64,000 bases of DNA from Tupaia tana (GCA_026018925.1 JAKSZU010000002.1:12583662-12647661), one strand, 5' to 3'; positions 32,601 to 43,725 are shown, counted from the stretch's first letter. The notes: generated from the letters alone by a model not told the origin. A program made the numbers and translations.

Positions 32601-34587
32601 CCTCATTTTTTAGATACAGTATTTTTGCAATTATATATCCAGTGGGACCATAATATTTCACACTGATGCTACAAAAGCTACATTCAATTAAGGAAAAGCT
32701 TAAATTATCAACCATTTGAAAGGTACAGTTTGTTCCTTTGAAGTACCTACCGTAACTCGAATTTTATTAATGAGTTATTACAGAGGGCTTGTTTTAAAGA
32801 TTAGATTAAAAATAATTCGTTTTGTATGTCAGTCCTCCATAGATGTCTAGCTCCTCTCTGCTATTCTAAAGCATTTTAGGATAGTCTTAGGACACATCAT
32901 GTAAATCCCATTTCCACTATTCACTCTGAGTTGGGCCCCCACACAAGCAAGCTGCAACACATCCCCAGTAAATGATTGCTCATTTCAAACCCATGGCGTC
33001 TGGCTTTTCTTCTCTTCCAGTTGTTCGTTTTCAGTCTTTCTCACGCTTTTGTAGCATTGGCAGTTCTGAAAAAGAAAACTAAGTAGCATATCAGGAACTT
33101 TCACTCCCAAGTTACTTTTGATTATGAGAAAAATTTATTACTAACAGATAAGGTTTTCAATACAGGAATTTGGGAAATATTAAAGTAATTTAAAAACAGA
33201 AGAAATTTAGCCAATGTACATAAAAAGCCAGTGCATTAATTCTTAATGACTAAAATGTAACAGAAACAATAAATTACAGATACTTTGAAAACATAGAACT
33301 ACTGGAGGAGATAATCTTCCAAGCAACATACAGTCTAAAATCTCAAAAACATTTTGTCTGACATAACGTATTACTCCATATTTTAATAGCATAAATATTT
33401 GCTTCATTTCTTCCCTATAAAAGTATTAAAGTTCAGTTTGTTCATACTTTTTCTGACAGCAAAATCCTGACTTTTTTCTTTTTAATTGTTTAATGGTTCT
33501 ATCAGCTGTAACATCACATTTGCCAAATTTCATTCTAAATCGTTCAGGGTCATGGTCTTGCCTGCCTTTATGTAATAGTAATTTGTATTTCGTTCTTGTC
33601 TATGCCTCTTTTAAAGCAGGAAATGAGATTCGGATTGCCACCTGACTTTTCTTTCTTTCAGTTCTCAAACCCCCGGCCCCCATGGCCCTTCCCTCACTCT
33701 CATATTCCTCCTTTGCCAAAGGACCTAGTGTGTGTTTCCAGCCCGAGCAGATCAACCAAAATGACGTGTTCAGTCTTTTTTGCTGTTGTAAAATTCTCAG
33801 ACGACCTCAGCTTTATAAACAGCCTTCTCTTCTGTCAAATGAGTTGAAATATTTACCGATCTTTCCTGGATCCTAACAACAACCATTTGGAAATTGCAGT
33901 TTTTAAAAAGATCCCATTAAGAATATCCACCAAATCTTTGTAGCTCCTTGAAATAAACTTTCAGAAATCTGCCAGACCTCCTGCAGTAGCCACATGAGGA
34001 ATAGAGACAGGAGCCTGGAAAAAAACAGACGCCGCCTCCTGGTGAGGACTCACGCAGTGCTTGTCGCCGTTTTGCCCCTACAGCATCCGGTGCCAGGTGC
34101 TGAGTCTTTCTCTGGGAACCAGAGCATGGTCGTCCCAAGCAGCTTTGGCAGGTGGGGCTTCCCAGGGGCCCTTTCGTCCTGGGTCAGGAGGTGAGCATGT
34201 AGGCCCAGGGAGGCCAGATGGCCTCTACCTGGGGACTGAGCTTGACCGAGGCTCTAAGGGCCTGAAAGTGTTTGGAGCTGATTCCTCCAAATGGAGACCC
34301 TCGAGATGATCCCAAATTTATGAAATCTGTATCCCCAGGGCTTCCCTAATTTCCACCCCCTTCCTGCTGCCTGACTCTTCACTCCTCTCTTGGTTTCTAT
34401 AAACTTCCTCATACTTTTCCAGTAAGTTCTTTTTATGTTTCAACTACCTCTAGTTAGTTTTCACTTCTTGTAAGCAAAGAACTCAGCTGTTAGAATTCAG
34501 TACAAAGATGCTTCACCTCCCCAAGTGGGAAGCTCTTATGGATCTTAAAAAAAGTAATCCAAATATTCATACAAAAGAAAAACTGGG
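32601..34587. other. 2 kb of mostly AT-rich unique sequence
   Basis: No SINE, L1 or LTR stands out. ORFs up to 83 codons have no domain. 33100-33480 is AT-rich with no feature. Confidence 0.4.
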
Positions 34588-34843
34588 GGACCAGCAGTTG
34601 GCATAATAGGTATGTTGCCGGACTCCCATGTAGTCGACCATGGTTCGAGTCCCGGACCCTGCGGCTTAAACTCACACCAGGCGCGTGTGTGTGTGTGTGC
34701 ACAAGATCCCGAGAGGAGAATGGAGGAGAAGGCATTGCTATGTGGCCATCCCCCATTGGGAGTAATTTCTTGCTTTCCGTCTCACTCTGTCTTTCTGGCA
34801 AGCGCACATGCCCTATAGCAAAAACCTCTAAAAAAAATAAAAA

Positions 34844-34895
<52 letters not shown>

Positions 34896-34929
34896 AAAAA
34901 GAAAGAAAGAAAGAAAGAAAAAAAGAAAG
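34588..34929 (+). mobile_element. CYN-like SINE with (GAAA)n tail
   Basis: The head GGACCAGCAGTTGGCATAATAGG, B box GGTTCGAGTCCCGG, CCTATAGCAAAAACC and then an A tail that has become GAAA repeats. The 14-bp duplication AAAGAAAAACTGGG at 34574-34587 and 34930-34943 brackets element plus microsatellite, so the repeats grew inside the insertion. Confidence 0.93.
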
Positions 34930-34936
34930 AAAGAAA
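34842..34936. repeat. (GAAA)n microsatellite
   Basis: About 13 uninterrupted GAAA units, then interrupted ones. Derived from the SINE A tail. Confidence 0.97.
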
Positions 34937-34943
34937 AACTGGG

Positions 34944-35490
34944 TAAGAAAACCGGGTAAGTATTGAGAGAGAGAAAATAGGCATTTGCTTTATGAGACAT
35001 TAAATTAAATTAAATTAAAGCAACAGTAATTAAAAACATGTGGCCCCAGCAATAGTATAGATGAATCAATGTAGCAGAAGTAAATCTGATAATATATTTA
35101 GCATATTTAATATTCTATAAAGGTGGGATTCTAAATCAATGGGAAAACCAAAGATCATCTTATCCAAGGCTCAATCCAGCAAGCTAACTCCCTGGGAAAT
35201 AATGTATTAAATAATTAGGACCCATCTCCTACCATCACTGAAATTTAAAAATACAGATGACTTTACCAATCAAATGTAAAACAGAGTGAAACCATCTTTT
35301 AAAAAGCTCAAATATAATACAGGCAAATGTAACATCAAAGAAATCACAAAAGAATTGATTACATAAAAATAAAAAGGCGTCAAAACCACCGCAAATAAAA
35401 ATAAAACATAAATGATATGACAGCGACTATCTCCCTAAAGCTTCCCCAACAGAAAATGTTATCAAACTTCTGAATCAGGGTAAATTAATC
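34944..35490 (+). mobile_element. Probable old L1/HAL1-like ORF2 fragment
   Basis: CAGTAATTAAAAACATGTGGC..., CAATAGTATAGATGAATCAATG and GGTGGGATTCTAAATCAATGGG parallel the L1 'aaaacagcatggtactggc...agatcaatgg' segment. Alignment by eye only; the element boundaries are unknown. Confidence 0.4.
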
Positions 35491-35499
35491 TTTCCTTTT

Positions 35500-36095
35500 T
35501 TTTTTTTTTTTATTGCTTCTGGAAATGGTGTTATACTTTGACAGGCCTTCCCAATTCAAGTTTATAAAGACATTGCCTGGCTTTTTTATGGTTTCATTTT
35601 TATATTTAAATGAATCTGGAGTTATTCAGATTGATTTTTCCAGATAGCTACCCACTTGTCCCAACATCATTTATTAAATAGCCCATGTTTTATTTTGTTG
35701 TTGTTGTAGTTAATCGTCAAAAGTCACGTGCACTCACCAGAGAAAGAGAGAGATGGGGAGGAGAGAGAAAGTGCTCCTCCAACAGCACTTGGTCGAGCCA
35801 CAATCCTTTTTCCTCTATCCCATCAGGATTTGGGGTCATGATTTAAACTGTTGTCACCCATGTAGGATCCAGCTCCATACATACAAATTTTACCCACTGT
35901 ACTATGGGCCTGGCCCAAATAGTCTCTTTTAATGACTGGTTTGATATGAAACTTTTACATGAATTAAATTCCTGCATGTATATGTGCTTGTATATTTTAA
36001 TATTTGTTATTCTTGTCCATCCCACATACCAACTGCTGGTATTTTTAAAGAATGTTTTAGCAACTGTTACTTGTTTATTTTCCCATTATATTTGG
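35500..36095 (-). mobile_element. Old L1 ORF2 fragment, split by a SINE
   Basis: TTTTCCAGATAGCTACCCACTTGTCCCAACATCATTTATTAAATAGCCCATG is close to the L1 reverse complement (ttccagatggctatccagttgtcccagcaccatttattgaa). After the SINE it resumes with 'taatgactggtttgatatgaaac', matching the next L1 segment. Confidence 0.75.
35697..35918 (-). mobile_element. Old CYN-like SINE inserted in L1
   Basis: The minus strand begins GGGCCAGGCCCATAGTACAGTGGG, has GGATCCTACATGGGTGACAACAG and a decayed B box, and ends in a GAGAGAGAAAG tract. The flanks start AAATAG on both sides, a trace of the target-site duplication. Confidence 0.6.
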
Positions 36096-36102
36096 GACCA
36101 TA

Positions 36103-36350
36103 GGGCCAGCGCCATGGCCCAGTGGTTAAGGGAACCAGATTTCATATGGCCATCTGTGGTTCAAATCAGGGTCCTGGCAGCTTGAAAAACATGTTGGGTA
36201 TGTGTACATGTGTGTCCTGAACCCAACAGAATGGCACAATGAAGGAGGGATTTCAACATGACCACCTCCATCGAGGGGTGCTTTCTCTATCTCGATCTGT
36301 CTCTATCTCTACCTCTCTGTCTCTGGCATTTCCATCTGTTTCTGTCTTAT
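36103..36350 (+). mobile_element. Old CYN-like SINE, 'gaaccagat' subfamily
   Basis: GGGCCAGCGCCATGGCCCAG then GGTTAAGGGAACCAGATTTC, B box GGTTCAAATC, ACATGTGTGTCCTGAACCC and a CT-rich end. Similar in head to 2703 and 20487. Confidence 0.7.
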
Positions 36351-36383
36351 GTTTCATTCAATAATGTTTTAAAGTTTTCTTCA

Positions 36384-36654
36384 GGGACAAGCAGTTAGTG
36401 TAATGGCTATGTTGCTGGACTCCCACGTAGTAGTCGACCGCGGTTCAAGTCCCAGACCCGGTGGCTTAAACTCACACCGGGCACGTGTGTGTGTGCGTGC
36501 CCAAGATCCCGAGAGGAGAATGGAGAAGGGATTGCAGTGTGGCCATCCCCCCGGGGGGTGATTTCTTGCCTTCTGTCTCTCTGTTTCTGTCTTTCTGGCA
36601 AGCGCATGTACCCTATAGCAAAAAAATCTCTCAAAAAAAAAAAGAAAAGAAAAG
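36384..36654 (+). mobile_element. Young CYN-like SINE, full length
   Basis: GGGACAAGCAGTTAGTGTAATGG head with an extra TAG in CACGTAGTAGTCGACC, B box GGTTCAAGTC, CCCCCCGGGGGG hairpin and A-rich tail. The 13-bp duplication AAAGTTTTCTTCA lies at 36371-36383 and 36655-36667. Confidence 0.92.
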
Positions 36655-36667
36655 AAAGTTTTCTTCA

Positions 36668-38275
36668 TATATAGGATTAAAATGATTGAAGTTTGTATAT
36701 CAATTTGCAGCTTCACCACACTATTGAATTCATTTATATATCTAGTTAATTTTCTTGTGCTCTCTTGGCATAAAATATACATTCTCCAAAAAAGTGGTTA
36801 TTTTGCCTTCTCTTCTAATTTTTTACCTCAAATTTCTTTTTCTTATGTAATAGCATTGGCTAGTATCTATAGCAGATTGTTAAATAACAGTGATGATCAT
36901 GATGATAATAGAACTTCAGTGGGAATACTTGTGATATGTCTCCATTAGACATGGTGCTGCCTTTTGGACTGAGAAAGATATATTTTACCTTATAAAGGAA
37001 GTATTCTACTCTGTATTTTGTTTTTATCAGTAATTGTTGTTGAAAATTGTCCAGTGCCTTATTGACAACTATGAAATGATCATAAATATTTTTTACTGAA
37101 ATTCTTAATATGATAAATTTTATTTATAGAATTCAGAACATTGAATCATCCTTACATTTCTGAAATAAACTATACTTGGTAATAATGCATCTTTCTTTTT
37201 AATATGTTGCTGGATGTAGTTTGCCAACATTTTATTTAAGGTATATGCTTCTATATCTAAAAGTGATATTAGTTTGTTGTTAACTTTTTCTACGATTTTT
37301 GTCTTTTAGTATCAATGTCACATTTCCTCTAGAGTAAATAACTAGGGGTTTTGGTTTTGTTTCTTCACTTATACACTGTGTAAACTCCACTGAATTTGTG
37401 TAATTCTTATGTCTGGGCCTACTATTTTTTTTTTCCTTTTGGTTGGGGAAGAGCAGCTTTTTGATAACCTTCTATATTTCTGCCAGAGACATTAGTCTTT
37501 TTAGATTTTCTATCTCTCCTATGGAAAATTTTGACAAATTATATTTTCCTAGAAAATTTTTGAATTTATCCAAATTTCACATTTATCTGCACAAAATTGA
37601 AAAAGGCAATATTCCATTTTTTTTAATTCTCTCCATTTTCTGTTAATTCTCTCTCTTTCATATTTATTGTTTGCACATTCTCCATTTTTTCTTTATTACA
37701 TTACTTTTGGATTTATTTTGTAATTCTGATTTTTGGCTCTCTTATTCATTAATGTCAGCTTTTACTTTTCAATTTTTCTTCTGATCTTATTCCACTTGTT
37801 ACTTTTTTTATAACTTTTTCAGTTTATTTTTTTTTAATTCTTTATATTTAGATTTAAAGTACTGCATTTTCTCTGAGCATTTTAGTGACATTTTGATGTT
37901 CCTTAAATGTAACATTTTTATTATATTCTTTTCTATTTATTCTGTATTTTTAATAGTATTTCCTCTTTGACTTAAAATTTGTCTAAATAAAATCAAGTTA
38001 CTTGGTATTTACCTTTGTTTCTGTTAAGTGCACTTATTTTTCTTATTACCTTGTAGATGATCCTTCAAAATGATATTCCTTAACCCTCCACTATTGCAAA
38101 TGAGGCTATCAGGAAATTAACTCTGTTCCTCATCTTCTTTCCCCCTTTTTCTTACATTTTTTTACTTAACATCATTTCTCCCTTGCCATAGCATTTAATG
38201 TTTACATTCTGCTTTGCCTGCTTAATCTTCATGTTGTTTTATTTTTGGTTCTTTGGTTAAATATACTTACTATCA
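36668..38275 (-). mobile_element. Old L1/HAL1-like ORF2 fragment
   Basis: CATTGAATCATCCTTACATTTC..., AATATGTTGCTGGATGTAG and 'ttagattttctatctctcct' parallel the reverse complement of L1/HAL1 ORF2 (ttgaaccatccttgcattcc..., atatgttgctggattcg). The sequence is heavily AT-biased and broken. Where it stops towards 38275 is uncertain. Confidence 0.65.
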
Positions 38276-38523
38276 GGACCAGCAGATAGCATAATGGTTA
38301 CATCACCAGACTTCCACATAGTCAACCACAGTTTGAGTCCTGGCCCCAGCAACTTAAAGCTCTGGTGGGCTTCTGTGCATGCATGCCCAAGATCCTGAGA
38401 GGAGAGTGGAGGAGAAGGGATTGAGGCATAGCCATCTCTCCTGGGAGGGGGGAATTTCTTGCTATCTGTCTCCGTCACTCTGGTGAGCATCTGTGCCCCA
38501 TAGCAAAAATCTCTAGAAAAAAG
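38276..38523 (+). mobile_element. CYN-like SINE, moderately old
   Basis: GGACCAGCAGATAGCATAATGG head, decayed B box AGTTTGAGTCC, AAGATCCTGAGAGGAGAG body, GTGCCCCATAGCAAAAATC end. Most CpGs are lost. Confidence 0.85.
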
Positions 38524-39299
38524 AATTATATATATACATATACATATGTATATATTTACAATCCATCAGTGATCATTTTTGTCACGTCTGTGTTGCATGA
38601 GCATTATTGTCCTCAAATCATTTCCTCATAAAGGAGAGTAACAGTATTCCCTAGATGTCACATTTTTTTTCAAAACTGTTTGCCTATAGACTTTTTATTT
38701 GAAGAACAGTCCTACTGGATCTAAGTTGCTGACATCTTTTATTTTATTCAGTCTACCTTTCACCAGCGAAAGGGGTATGTAGAGAATTCCAGGACTAGCG
38801 TAAGTTCTCCCTCATTAGTGATTTGGTCTTTTTGTCTGGCTGCACAATTATTTTCCTTTATGTTTAAGATACGTCTTGGTGAGAGAATACAAAGTCAGAT
38901 TTTGAAATGAAGCTCACAAGAATCAGAGATCTACGTCTTTATTCATAATGAATGGGTCCGGTAGCTGCAAAACACAGGGAAAGCATGAAGCATGATTGTG
39001 AGTCCCGCTCACCAAGGCCTTCCTCACCACATCAGGACAGACACCTGAGGTCTCCTAATGCGGGGTTACGCTCTCAATCATGAAACGCCTCTGTATATTC
39101 CAACGACCAGCCTTTTCCTCCATTGTGTTTCCTCTGGAGTTGACATGACCATTTCTTTCACATTTCTTTTCTCCCAAGACACCCCCAGGGTAGGAAGGAT
39201 GGAGTACAGAACAATTTTTAACCCTTTTGATCCCACCTGGTATTGATGCTTCTGGGTCAGTTTTCCCTGACACATGGTATGTTTTTCCAGTGTGTAGCT
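38524..39299. other. Non-repetitive sequence
   Basis: (TA)n/(CATA)n patch at 38526-38560. No gene; some L1-like AT-rich sequence may remain. Confidence 0.4.
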
Positions 39300-39642
39300 A
39301 TGGTATGATTGTTTGTGTCCTGACAAATTTCTGGGTTGAAACTGATCTCCAGTGCAATAGTATTAAGAGGTGGGGCCTATAAAAGGTGACTAGATCATGA
39401 TGGCTCCACCCTCATGAATGGAATGGATTACCATCCTTATAAAAGAGGCCTGAGGACCTCCCATCTACCATGTGAGGACACATAAAAAGCACCATCTATG
39501 AAGAATCTGCTAGTATATTTACCTTGGACTTCTAGTCTCCAATTGGACTTCTAGTCTCCAAAACTGTAAGCAGTAAAGCCCTGTTGTTTGTAAATTATCT
39601 ACTCTAATATATTTAGTTACAGACCCAAAACTGACTAAGACA
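39300..39642 (+). mobile_element. MLT1 (ERVL-MaLR) solo LTR
   Basis: TATGGTATGATTGTTTGTGTCC, ATTAAGAGGTGGGGCCTATAAAAGGTGACTAG, CCCTCATGAATGGAATGGATTA, CCTTATAAAAGAGGCCTGAGG, TACCATGTGAGGACACATAAAAAG and the 3' end CCAAAACTGACTAAGACATA follow the MLT1 LTR consensus. It has no internal sequence. A 19-bp internal duplication lies at 39524-39561. Confidence 0.85.
39524..39561. repeat. Perfect 19-bp tandem duplication in the LTR
   Basis: TTGGACTTCTAGTCTCCAA at 39524-39542 is repeated exactly at 39543-39561, in the LTR segment usually present once. Confidence 0.95.
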
Positions 39643-39669
39643 TAGCTTCAAGTCTAATTTCTTGAATTA

Positions 39670-39749
39670 TTGGGTCATCGAAAAAGTCATGACACATTGT
39701 TGCATAGAAAAACATAGAAAAATACGTCATGACTTCTTTAACAACCTAG
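39670..39749 (-). mobile_element. Mariner-type MITE, 80 bp, copy 2
   Basis: It starts TTGGGTCATCGAAAAAGTCATG and ends CATGACTTCTTTAACAACCTAG, with TA dinucleotides at 39668-39669 and 39750-39751. Its middle (TTGCATAGAAAAACATAGAA) is the reverse complement of the middle of copy 1 at 2293-2370 with few differences. Confidence 0.75.
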
Positions 39750-39751
39750 TA

Positions 39752-40128
39752 ATTGTTTTAACATTTGTTTTATTCCAAGGTGATTTCTCTCTTCAAGAGC
39801 TCCAATTATGCATGTTTTTAAAACCTCTATGCCTGTCTTTTCAGTCCTAATTTTATTTCAGTCATGTTAAATTCCCTATATCGATTTGAGTTTTTGCTTT
39901 ATTTTGTTAATTTCTGTTATCTGTGTCTTCACTGAATTTTCCACAGGATGATTCTTCTTGAGCTCCATTTCTATGATTTTTCTTGTTTTTTTTGTTTTTT
40001 TTGTTTTTTTTTCCTGAGTTCTGTCAACTCATTTTTCATTTCCTCTGATGGTCCTGACGTCCATTCCCTGAGAGTTTGTATTTTCACTTTAGGTCTCTCT
40101 TCATAGTTGTGATGGCTTTTATTTGGTT
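39752..40128 (-). mobile_element. Probable L1/HAL1-like fragment
   Basis: GATGATTCTTCTTGAGCTCCATTTCTATGA and TTTTCATTTCCTCTGATGG resemble the HAL1/L1 reverse complement. Homopolymer-rich and hard to bound; it may continue after the SINE at 40450. Confidence 0.4.
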
Positions 40129-40138
40129 TAGGTTACTG

Positions 40139-40439
40139 GTTTTTTTTTTGTTTGTTGGTTTGTTTTTGTTTTTATTTTGTTTTGTTTTTGAGAGGTTTTT
40201 GTTATAAGGCGCGTGTGCTTGCCAAAAAGCCAATGAGAGACAGAGAGACAGAAAGTGAGAAATCACCCCCCATGGGGGATGGCCACGCCACAATCCCTTC
40301 TCCTCCATTCTCCTCTCGGGATCTTGGGCACGCACACACACACGCCCAGTGTGAGTTTAAGCCACTGGGTCCGGGACTCAAACCATGGTTGACTATATGG
40401 GAATCCAGCGACATAGCCATTATGCCAACTGCTTGTCCC
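40139..40439 (-). mobile_element. CYN-like SINE, full length, long T-rich tail
   Basis: The minus-strand head is AGGGACAAGCAGTTGGCATAATGG, with B-box, CCCCCATGGGGG and GCGCCTTATAAC motifs. The tail is a 60-bp (TTTG)n/T-rich stretch. TAGGTTACTG occurs at 40129-40138 and 40440-40449, a 10-bp target-site duplication. Confidence 0.88.
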
Positions 40440-40449
40440 TAGGTTACTG

Positions 40450-41274
40450 TTGTTATTAATTAAGTTTTAATATTCAATCAGATGTTTCATCATCCTTGAC
40501 AATTTGTGTCTGTGACTGTCCTTTTCTCTAGTAAGTTCCCTACCCTTTCTCATAGTTTTTCTTAGACTATCAATATTATGCTGGCGTTTCTTTCAAATTT
40601 ACTTTTAAATGGGTTGCATTTTCCAACCAATTAGAAAAGCTTTCTGTGAGAAAAGGAAGATCCACTCCCCCAAAGATAGATTATTCCTGCTTCAGTTATC
40701 TAAAAAGAATTTTTTTCCCTGCTTCCCTTAACCAAATTGATTACTCCTCCTTGTATCTGAGTGTCCTTGTATTTGTAGTTCTTGTATAACTAAGCACCAC
40801 GATGGAGGCCTCAGGGCATTCTCTGAGGCCTGCCCCTGCTGGGCTGATTGGCTCTTCACCATCTTTCCACAGGCCTAGCTGCACAGCTTCTGCCCGGTCT
40901 CCACCCTGCCCTCCCAGATCTCGTATCTCTGGTTGTGTATCTGAGATACATGTCTGTCATCTCCCAAACGTATATTCGCTGCAATTTCCTGACTCTGCCT
41001 CCTTTGGGCCATCCCTGTCATTACTCCTGCCTTAGCCTCCACTGCATGCCCTAGGCATGGTCCCCACACTGACCTCACTTGCTGTGGGCAGCTTTAACAG
41101 TTTCTGAGCTTTTTCTGATCTCACTGGACCTCCAGCTAACAGTGTTCACGCTCCACAGTGTCACGCTGCCCCCAGAGCCAGGTGGGGTGATGAGCAAAGG
41201 TGAATATTAAACCAACATTCACTTCCAGAAGCCTTTGCTCTAAAACAGAAGGTACCATGTGTCACACGCCTTAG
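40450..41274. other. Non-repetitive sequence, GC-richer towards 41200
   Basis: 40450-40780 may carry more L1/HAL1-like sequence. No gene; the ORFs have no domain. Confidence 0.4.
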
Positions 41275-41600
41275 GCACCCCCAGCTGCCATAACAAAATG
41301 CCACACATGGGTGGTTTAATCACCACAAATCTATGACCTCACAGTACTGAAGGCCAGAAGGTTCCAGCCAGTTCACTGTTGGGCGAGGGCTTTCCCTGAT
41401 CGCAGATGGATGCCTTCTCACTATGTCATCACTGTGTCCCCATGGCCTTTTCTCAGGGCATGTGTGCAGGGAGAGAAAGAGAATTTGTTCTTTGGTATTG
41501 TTGTGTAGGGCCACTAATCTTAGGAGAACGAGGCCCCACCCGTGTGACAATCTAGCTTTAACTACCTCCTTAGATGTCTCATCTGCAGGACATTGACAGG
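41275..41600 (-). mobile_element. MLT1 (ERVL-MaLR) solo LTR, minus strand
   Basis: AGCTGCCATAACAAAATGCCACACATGGGTGG, CTATGTCATCACTGTGTCCCCATGGCC and ACGAGGCCCCACCCGTGTGAC are the reverse complement of the MLT1 series seen at 39300. Confidence 0.8.
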
Positions 41601-41872
41601 AAACAATGTCATGAGAAGTAGAGTTAAAATGACCAAGGAGGGAGAGGCACGGGAGGTCACAGGACTGGGTCATTTGACACTGGAGTTGGAGTGGCATCAG
41701 GAAGGGCTACTGGGAGTAACACCCAGTCACTACCACCAAGGAAGTTCTTGAACTCCCAGGAAAGATTGGAGGTTTGAATCCAATACTGTCCTCAAACCTG
41801 TCTGTATGGGATGGTGCTGGGTGTGGGAGCAGTAGATACATTTGGAGCTGTACCTTAGATAATATAAACCAG
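41601..41872. other. Non-repetitive sequence
   Basis: Less than 300 bp; no feature. Its end carries TAAACCAG, the likely left duplication of the next SINE. Confidence 0.4.
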
Positions 41873-42162
41873 ACGGGCCAGCATGTGGCATGGTGATTGA
41901 GATACCTGACTACCACATGGCCAGCCGTGGTTCGAGTCCTAGACCTGGCAGCTTGAAGGTCCTGCTGGGTGTGTGTGCATGTGTGCCCAGAATCTCAGGA
42001 GGAGAGTGGAGGAGAGAGGATTGTGGCATAGATGTCCCCCTGAGGGTGATTTCTCACTTCCCCTCTCACTATATCTCTCTGTCTCTGGTGAGTACAGGTA
42101 CACTGTGGCAGAAACCTAAAAAAAAAAAAAAAAAAAAAACTTAAAATTAAAATAAAAAATTG
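41873..42162 (+). mobile_element. Old CYN-like SINE
   Basis: GACGGGCCAGCATGTGGCATGG head, CACATGGCCAGCCG, B box GGTTCGAGTCC, AGCTTGAAGGTCC, ACTGTGGCAGAAACC end and A20 plus AT-rich tail. TAAACCAG at 41865-41872 and 42163-42170 is a likely 8-bp duplication. Confidence 0.82.
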
Positions 42163-42199
42163 TAAACCAGCAACATTTTGGAAAATAAATCAAAAGCTG

Positions 42200-42349
42200 G
42201 GGGTCAGCAGGTGGCATGATGGTTAAGATGGCTGGACTCCCACATGGCTGACCATGGTTCAAGTCCCGGACCTGGTAGCTTGCTTTCTCACTTTCCTTCT
42301 CTCTCTGTCTCTCTCTGGTCAACTTCAATAAAACAAATAAATAAATAAA
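42200..42349 (+). mobile_element. Short SINE subtype (internal deletion), copy 1
   Basis: GGGTCAGCAGGTGGCATGATGG head, B box GGTTCAAGTCC and ACCTGGTAGCTT are joined directly to GCTTTCTCACTTTCC, skipping about 110 bp of the long SINE's body. The tail is TCTGGTCAACTTCAATAAAAC. The same junction occurs at 46998 and 63345. Confidence 0.75.
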
Positions 42350-43222
42350 CTAATGGCAATGAATAAAATAATTCTAAAAAAAAAAGTTGACAGAAGATCA
42401 AAAAAATGCTACATAACAGCTAAAAAATAATGATAGCTGAAAATTAAGATGAAATCTTTTTACTGTGTGAAATCAAACAGCAGAAATCTATAGCAGACTC
42501 TCTAGAACATGAACCTTCACATTCATCATTTTGAAGATAAAATTTAAACAGCTTATACTCAATAATGACTAAATCTAGCAAAACGCAGCATATATAGGAC
42601 ACTGATATGCAGTTGAAATGCATGGTTTTTGAGTCAGGCTGCATTGAGCCACCCTTCTTAGCCAGTCATTTTAAAACATAGGAAAAGGAGTGTGGCCTAC
42701 TCAGTTTTAGCACACATCCAAATTCAATTCACTTTAACCAGTATGTTGACAGCATTCTTTCCCTTCTCATTAAAATAAAATCTCTTAAACATTCAAGATA
42801 AAATCAGAGGAGTATCGTCCACAAGAAGATCAGGTTTTTCAAGAATGCTTAAAAATATGATAGATTAAGTCATTAGAAATAGAAGTATTAATTTAAACAT
42901 TCAGTATATTTTATTTTTAAAAAGTTTTTGTTCTGATCTCTTAAGAAAAAAGTTGAGTTCCTCTTTTCCTCACTGAATAAAGTATTCGTAAGACCTTTAA
43001 ACCAAGGCACTATGGGAGAAAAACTTCACCATAGCAACAATAATTTTAAGTGAAAGACTATGAGGTGATATACATATTTTACTAGCCTTAATATACACAC
43101 AGACGTTCACAACTTAAGAAGAAGAAATTCCCCACCCCTTCAGTAATCATCAGGTCAAATTTGTCCTCTTAAAGCCAAAAAGGAAAATCTAAATGAAGCC
43201 CTTGGTCACGAAGTCTTGCCTC
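42350..43222. other. AT-rich non-repetitive sequence
   Basis: No gene or clear repeat. About 42480-43100 is repeat-free and may merit a conservation check. Confidence 0.4.
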
Positions 43223-43430
43223 GGGCCAGTGGTGGTGCAGTGGTCACACAGCCAGACCACATGGAAGGCAGTCTGGGATTGCAGCCAGGGGCCCTCCTGA
43301 GCACACCAGATACCTGTGTGTGTCATGATCTGGTGAAATGAGGCTGAGGTGGTGACAGCACAGCCACCCTGCTGGGGGTGCCGCCTTCCCTTCTCTGTCT
43401 CTTTCTCATGAAAGAAAGAAAGAAAGAAGT
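43223..43430 (+). mobile_element. SINE, third (GGCTGG) family
   Basis: GGGCCAGTGGTGGTGCAGTGG head, decayed B-box, GAGGCTGAGGTGGTGACAGC and CTCTTTCTCATGAAAGAAAG tail. The CT-rich plus TCATGAAAGAAA ending is shared with 53502. Confidence 0.65.
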
Positions 43431-43455
43431 TAAATGTTTTTAAAAATTATTTTAA

Positions 43456-43725
43456 GAGACCAGCAGTTGGCGTAATGGCTATGTCGCTGGACTCCCATGT
43501 AGTCGACCGCGGTTTGCGTCCCGGACCTGGTGGCTTAAAACTCACGCCGGGTGCGTGTGCGTGCGTGCCCAAGATCCTGAGAGGAGAATGGAGGAGAAGG
43601 GATTGCGGCGTGGCCATCCCCCCTGGGGGGTGATTTCTCACTTTCTGTCTCTCTGTCTGTCTCTGTCTCTCTGGCGAGTGCACGCGCCCTATAGCAAAAA
43701 CCTCTCAAGAAAAAAAAAAAAAAAA
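43456..43725 (+). mobile_element. Young CYN-like SINE, full length
   Basis: GAGACCAGCAGTTGGCGTAATGG head, CGACCGCGGTTTGCGTCCCG, the CCCCCCTGGGGGG hairpin, GCACGCGCCC and A16 tail; most CpGs survive. I see no clean target-site duplication, so a flank may have been altered. Confidence 0.9.

Noticed and set aside
34490..34984. Phe/Ser/Leu repeat ORF and its partner frames
   Set aside because: Translation of the (GAAA)n microsatellite and a SINE.
463..41600. Intact endogenous retrovirus
   Set aside because: Only old solo MaLR-type LTRs were found, without internal regions, paired LTRs or gag/pol-like ORFs.
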